27,047 nt of DNA from Conidiobolus incongruus B7586 (Eukaryota > Entomophthoromycota > Entomophthoromycetes > Entomophthorales > Conidiobolaceae). The position numbers and the translations under genes were made by a program. Location: contig JNEM01009043.1 of NCBI GenBank assembly GCA_000697335.1, positions 1 through 27,047 of the forward strand, written 5' to 3'. The notes under the pieces are model-generated. The model had not been told where the DNA came from. It did no database searches and saw nothing but the letters and a program-made list of their open reading frames with translations. Below, one piece after another: positions 22,396 to 27,047 of this stretch. How positions within the stretch are numbered: position 1 is the stretch's first letter; each line of letters opens with the position of its first letter.

Positions 22396-25300
22396 TATTT
22401 TAAACTTTAACAGTATCAAACTGTGAAAAGAAAGTATGATTAAATAATAGTGAAGTGGCTTTTAAATTAGTTAATACAATGAATCAATTGACGATCTTGT
22501 TCCTAACAGGAATCAATAATATTATATTAAATTATAAATAATAAATAATAAATAATAAATAATAAATAATAAATATCGAACTAAAAAAAAATAAAGAATA
22601 TTATAAAGAACCAAAATTCAATTTCTAAACTTTTATTAAAATTTTCTATAGTACATTTAACATATTTTTATATTCTTACTTGTTAATAAACACAATCAAA
22701 TTCTCATATTATAAATTTGTTAATATTAATCTGTGATAATTAAATATAATTTTTATTTTTAATTTTAGATTTATTATTTAAAATATTTTTAATTTAAATT
22801 ATTAAAAACTAATTCATTTCTTAAATTAAATTGAAATTATAAATGATAATTTTAAATTAATAAAGATATATTAAATATGAACCAAATGATATATATATGA
22901 ATCAAAACTCTGTTATTTAGTGTATATATATTACTATAAATGTAATTTTATAGTATTATAATTTGTAATGATTCAAGTAATTGGATAATAATTTTATTTT
23001 GAATAATACACTAAATAATTAAATACTGTTATGTTAAATAGTATCCCTAATCTGTGTTTATTTTCTTAAATTCAGATTTTTATTCCAAGATTTTTATAAT
23101 ATAATAAATATATGCTATATATTATATAATAACTACCTACAGTAGTATCGAAAGCTATTTAAACAATAGCTTTGATTCTGAAATTATAACTCCAATAATT
23201 TATTGTATTGATTAAAAAATCAATCATTTAGTAGTGTAGTTTTATAAATTTTCAATATCTTGAAATAAAAAATGGATATATTTTATGAACTTTATAAATT
23301 GATATTTATATTGATAAAAAACTTGTCTATTTAAATAGAAATTATTCACAATTGATATAAGTACCATATTTTATAAAATTACTAAATACAGTGTATCGGA
23401 TATTGTATAGTTTTGTAAAATTATATTTATCAAAAATAGTTTGAGAAAAAGTGTTCACATCTCCATAATACTATTAAGTTACTTAAATAGCAAGACATTA
23501 ATTACTATTTAATAATCATTCTTTCGTAAGTTAGTTTGATAATATCATGTCTAAAATATATTATATATAACCTATAACTCAATGCATTTTAATAATTAAA
23601 TTGATTTTGGAAATTTTCATTAAATTTGTCACAATTTTGTAAATAATTTTGATTTTAATAAGTTTAATAATAAAAATTATCAAGTGATTGAATCAATATT
23701 TGAAATTCATATTTTCTATTATAAAGGTTAAAATACTCATTTAAACACATGAATGTACAAATTCAGATTTTACTATTTTAATCAGATATTAAATCCAACA
23801 ATGAGTTTAAATATGTTCAAAATATATGTATAATTCGAATAAATTAAAATTCTATAATTATATTAATTCTGTTCCAAAAATTTTTTTTATCAAAATTTAA
23901 AGTATCAAGAATTTTAACAGTTACATCTAATATCTATCCAAATTAGGAGTTTACTAATTTTCATAGCTTTATTTAAATACTTGAATGGTTAAATAAGTAC
24001 AGAATATATTTCAATTATTTGTACTCTTTATACAGAAAATCTAATATAATGAATTTAATCAAGTTAGTCTATCATGATTCCCCTAAGTTGTAATCATATA
24101 ATAGAAATAATTTGTTAAATTTGAATCACAAAATAAAATATAGCCTTAGTAATTTATTTATTCTATCACAATACTTGGAAAGAATAATTTGAACTATATA
24201 GTTTTAGAATCAAAATTTAACATTATAAAAAACTAATTAATTATGAAAAATGATTTCAAAAGATGTTTATTTAAAATTCATATATTTTTATTGATATAAA
24301 ATCCAAATAAAGAAATAATACTAATAATTAATTGCATCATGTGTAATAATTAAAGTGAGTGATATAATAAAGCATGATTGCTTATGTTTGGTTGTGGAGC
24401 TTTCAAAAACTCAATATTTGATATAGGCTTTTAAAAATCATATTCAGTAGTTAATGTGGTTTATATTCAAATAGTTAAATTTGATTGATTTTATAAGACA
24501 AAATAGTTTATTTTATTTTTGTTATATTTAATTTCCCATTATCAAACAAAATTCAAATCGATATAACATGGAATATTAACTTGAATATCAAATTAATAAA
24601 TCACACTAATAGAATCATGATTTTTTAGCATATGATGGTTATTAATAAAAATTCTAAACGAAAAGTATCATGAAAATAATCTGAATTTGACTTTGAGTTA
24701 AATATTGATCAGTAATAACTATTGCTTACAATTAATATAATGATAAAGCTAACTTGATTATTATAAACCAAATGCTGCTGTAAAATCAATTCCCAAAACT
24801 ATTATTGATATGCTTTAAATTATAAATTAATCTAACTCTAGTAAATGGCTTGATCTAATATCAGATATTTAATCAATCCAATCTAGTTGATTTACTTGTT
24901 CAATAATTTGATTATTAGTTTTGATATTATTAATATGATAAATTAAAATGTAAATTATTTGCAGTCTCCTATTTAATTAATAATGAATTAATGAAATTAT
25001 ATTGATGATAAAAAATCATATACACCAATATAAATAATAATCCTTCTTAGAGACAATTAATATTATTTGACAGTATATATTTTAGTTAAACTTGAGAAGG
25101 CTATCAGTTTATGATATAGAATATTTTTTTTATTCTTAACATATTTTTCAGCTTGGATACATAAATAATTCAATTAAGCAACTATTAATCAAATCAAATA
25201 ATTATTATATTAAATCAAAAATATAATTAAACTAAGTCCCTCTTGTTGAATTAATCACCCAGCTAAAATAATTAAATATAAAATTTTCTATTCATCGGAA

Positions 25301-26576
25301 GTAATTTTTAATTCAATAATAATCTTGTATTAATTAATGATTGAATGAGTTATTTTGGTTTCTAAAAAATATTGCAATAATTATTAACAAAACTCTTATG
25401 TAGTATTTATTCAATATTTACTCTATAATATATAATTTTACTATTTACTATAACTAATATAATTTGAGTTGATATTAATTATGAACATTGAATATTATTC
25501 ATAATAAAATTTTGCTTTCAATCTATTAAATATATTTACAAGTACATATACTCAATTTACAAAATAAGTATATTATTGTGGAAAAACTTGATTTTTATAG
25601 TATTTTTATTAAAATTAAACTCATATTTAAAATATATTAAAGATTAAAGGTTTGATTTTAAATTAATTTTTTGCTTGGTTTACCATATATTATATATCAT
25701 CTCTTATATTTGGAATTTGATTAATTAATGAGAAGCTTTATTTATGTAATAAAAATTAAATATTTACTGCTAGTACATATTTAATTTTTGGAAAAAGAAA
25801 AAGGTAGATAATAAAGACTTGAAGAATATTTAATATATCATTTTGCAATTTTAATTTTATTATTTGATTAATATTAATTTGAAAAATTATTATAATATAC
25901 ATTAAATAGTTTAATTTGAATGTTATAATAAATACGTAGGGTTAATTACAAATTTTATTAAACTAATCTTTATTAAAAATGTTAATGGAAATATATAAAT
26001 TTACGAATAGTTTTTTATATAATTGATAAATCAAATTTTAAAATTAATTACTGTAAAATAATATATATTACAGGCTTATATTATAGATTTTATTACTTTT
26101 TTATATTATACTAAATTTATATATTATAATGAAATAAATTCAATATAAATAATCAGTATTAAAAATATTAGACCTAACAAAAAACATTAATTTATGATAT
26201 ATAATTTATAATGAGATATTATTTGTAGTATAATATAATAAATATAGCTTATATATTAGGATTTGGAATTATGATTTTAATAGACCAAGTTTGTAAATAA
26301 TATATCTTTGTTATTAATATAAAAATTCTTTTAAATTTTTAACTCTATATAGAAAATAAATATTATATTTTGAATTTATTTGTATCGACATTTTAAAACT
26401 ATAAATAAAAATTTAACATATATTAATATTTATTAGCCGATTTAAATATTAATAAAGCTAACATAATAACTAATTATTCGTTAAATATTAAAAAATACCA
26501 AAAGTAAAAAAATTATTTGATAAAAAAATAAAAAAACATTCAACAACTAAATATTTACTTAAATATAACAGGGCAA
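22396..26576. other. 4.2-kb AT-rich gene-free stretch
   Basis: The first 100-200 bases are the RhoGEF leader and promoter. The remainder is the longest gene-free stretch of the window, with very few G or C bases and no frame of note in any of the six. Small hairpins occur, for example AAAGCTATT/AATAGCTTT (23151-23173) and ATTGATT/AATCAAT (23207-23224). No long tandem array, transposon end or RNA gene was recognised. It ends sharply where the retrotransposon LTR begins. Confidence 0.65.
22536..22574. repeat. AAATAAT heptamer minisatellite
   Basis: Five perfect head-to-tail copies of AAATAAT plus four further bases. The array lies 140-180 bp upstream of the RhoGEF start codon, in its promoter or 5'UTR. 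Replication slippage is the simplest origin. Confidence 0.95.
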
Positions 26577-26781
26577 TGTATACAAGTTGTTTCAATGTGA
26601 ACAGTGTGGGAAAAAGTCCTTGTTTATTTGGCAATGGTTCCCATTTTTATATGTAAAAGTTGGTGAGGGTTCAGAGGTAAAATTAGACAAGATAAGATCA
26701 AGTAGATAAAAGAGATAAGATAAGGTAAGCAGATATGATTGACAGTGTCACGATGATGACAAAGTGATCTGATCTATGACA
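26577..26781 (-). repeat. Putative 3' LTR of the chromovirus
   Basis: On the element strand the LTR starts TGTCATAG at 26781, directly after the purine tract, as expected for a retroelement. It is proposed to end in TATACA at 26577, giving TG...CA ends and about 205 bp. A TATA-like CATATAAAAA lies inside, on the element strand near 26650. The inner boundary is well supported. The outer boundary is inferred only from the TG/CA rule and the composition change; without the second LTR it may be off by some bases. Confidence 0.6.
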
Positions 26782-26787
26782 CTCCCC

Positions 26788-27045
26788 TCAGATTGAGGTG
26801 TCCTTATTAGGAGACGCTCTAATCTTTGAATGCTTCTCAGCGTAGGCATGATAGGCATTGGTCTTTTTAACGCTATTATAGCGTTCCCAAGTAGCTTCAT
26901 TTTTAGGGTATCCTTTCCATTGGACGAGGTATAGATCTTGGTTATAATAGCGTCTATGGCCGAGGATCTTATCGACGATGAAAGGATGATCTTGTTGATT
27001 ACTTTGGGAAGGTGGTTTACGATATTCACGTCTTCGGCTATCAGG
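26788..27045 (-). CDS. Integrase C-terminus with chromodomain (partial)
   Basis: An open frame of 85 residues entering from the right edge, ending a few bases before the LTR. After a short basic stretch it has HPFIVDKILGHRR, YLVQWKGYP and NEATWERYNSVKK, followed by a final helix with AYAEKH. This is the order of a classic chromodomain: beta strands, the Y-L-V-x-W-K-G-Y core, a T-W pair, and a C-terminal helix. Chromodomains at this place in the polyprotein define chromoviruses, and in that family they steer integration toward marked chromatin. The upstream pol is not in the window. Confidence 0.88.
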   Translation of the reverse strand, partial: PDSRRREYRKPPSQSNQQDHPFIVDKILGHRRYYNQDLYLVQWKGYPKNEATWERYNSVKKTNAYHAYAEKHSKIRASPNKDTSI

Positions 27046-27047
27046 GC

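Larger units (their letters stand above)
26577..27047 (-). mobile_element. Ty3/Gypsy chromovirus, 3' end (right part outside window)
   Basis: Terminal part of an LTR retrotransposon running right to left. Visible parts, in element order, are the C-terminal integrase with its chromodomain, a purine-rich tract GAGGGGAG (26782-26789) and the 3' LTR. Base composition changes abruptly at about 26570, from the AT desert to more balanced sequence, which supports a foreign insertion. The reading frame is open and the chromodomain well preserved as far as can be seen, which suggests a fairly recent insertion. Whether the whole element is intact cannot be judged. The other LTR and the target-site duplication lie beyond the right edge. 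Confidence 0.85.

Noticed and set aside
22396-26576. Idea that the AT desert is a centromere
   Set aside because: High AT and a nearby chromovirus fit some fungal centromeres, but no repeat array or other direct signal is present. The CENP-T gene next to it says nothing about the location of its protein. CENP-A mapping would be needed.
26748-27029. 93-codon minus-strand frame overlapping the retrotransposon end
   Set aside because: It is in a different frame from the clear chromodomain and has no domain of its own; it is a shadow.
1-27047. tRNA, rRNA and CRISPR-like features
   Set aside because: No B-box-like GGTTCGAATCC with a paired acceptor, no conserved rRNA stretch, and no regularly spaced direct repeats were found by eye on either strand.

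Overview
This is a very AT-rich nuclear window from a eukaryote, probably a fungus and most likely an early-diverging one. It holds seven host genes separated by long AT-dominated spacers, and the edge of a chromodomain LTR retrotransposon at the right end. Three things point to a fungus: all 37 coding introns inferred from frame and homology are very short (47-75 nt, GT-AG, with CTAAC/CTRAY-like branch motifs close to the acceptor); there is an Mme1-type mitochondrial carrier; and eRF3 has a fungal layout. A complex I subunit argues against the anaerobic gut fungi and against budding yeasts that lost complex I. The genus cannot be fixed from sequence alone.

Layout, left to right. Positions 1-1967 are AT-rich and gene-free, with a hairpin pair. 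Positions 1968-2411 (-) are ribosomal protein eS12 (RPS12). Positions 4282-6552 (+) are translation termination factor eRF3 (SUP35-like) in 11 exons. Positions 8904-9289 (+) are complex I subunit NDUFA2/B8 in 3 exons. Positions 10368-11610 (+) are an Mme1-like mitochondrial carrier in 5 exons. Positions 13570-14828 (-) are the GPN-loop GTPase GPN1/Npa3 in 8 exons. Positions 15940-18770 (+) are the kinetochore protein CENP-T in 5 exons. Positions 18998-22395 (-) are a DH-PH RhoGEF in 11 exons. Positions 22396-26576 are a gene-free AT-rich stretch. Positions 26577-27047 (-) are the 3' LTR and C-terminal integrase chromodomain of a Ty3/Gypsy chromovirus whose body lies outside the window.

The genes are ordinary housekeeping functions (translation, respiration, Mg transport, RNA polymerase II assembly, kinetochore, Rho signalling) and do not form one pathway. 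RPS12 and eRF3 are divergent neighbours, both in translation. CENP-T and the RhoGEF are convergent and only 227 bp apart. GPN1 and CENP-T are divergent across about 1.1 kb.

The most interesting structure is in the eRF3 N-terminus. A unit of about 91-97 bp, carrying a short exon plus its intron, is tandemly repeated. It makes three PAKVLSxG peptide repeats, with frame-preserving micro-exons of 42 and 48 nt. Other points worth a second look are a stretch in the RhoGEF N-terminus that resembles the start of RapGAP domains, a long acidic CENP-T N-terminus, and a candidate 5'UTR intron in RPS12. I found no CRISPR array, rRNA or tRNA, and no convincing wholly new multi-gene system.
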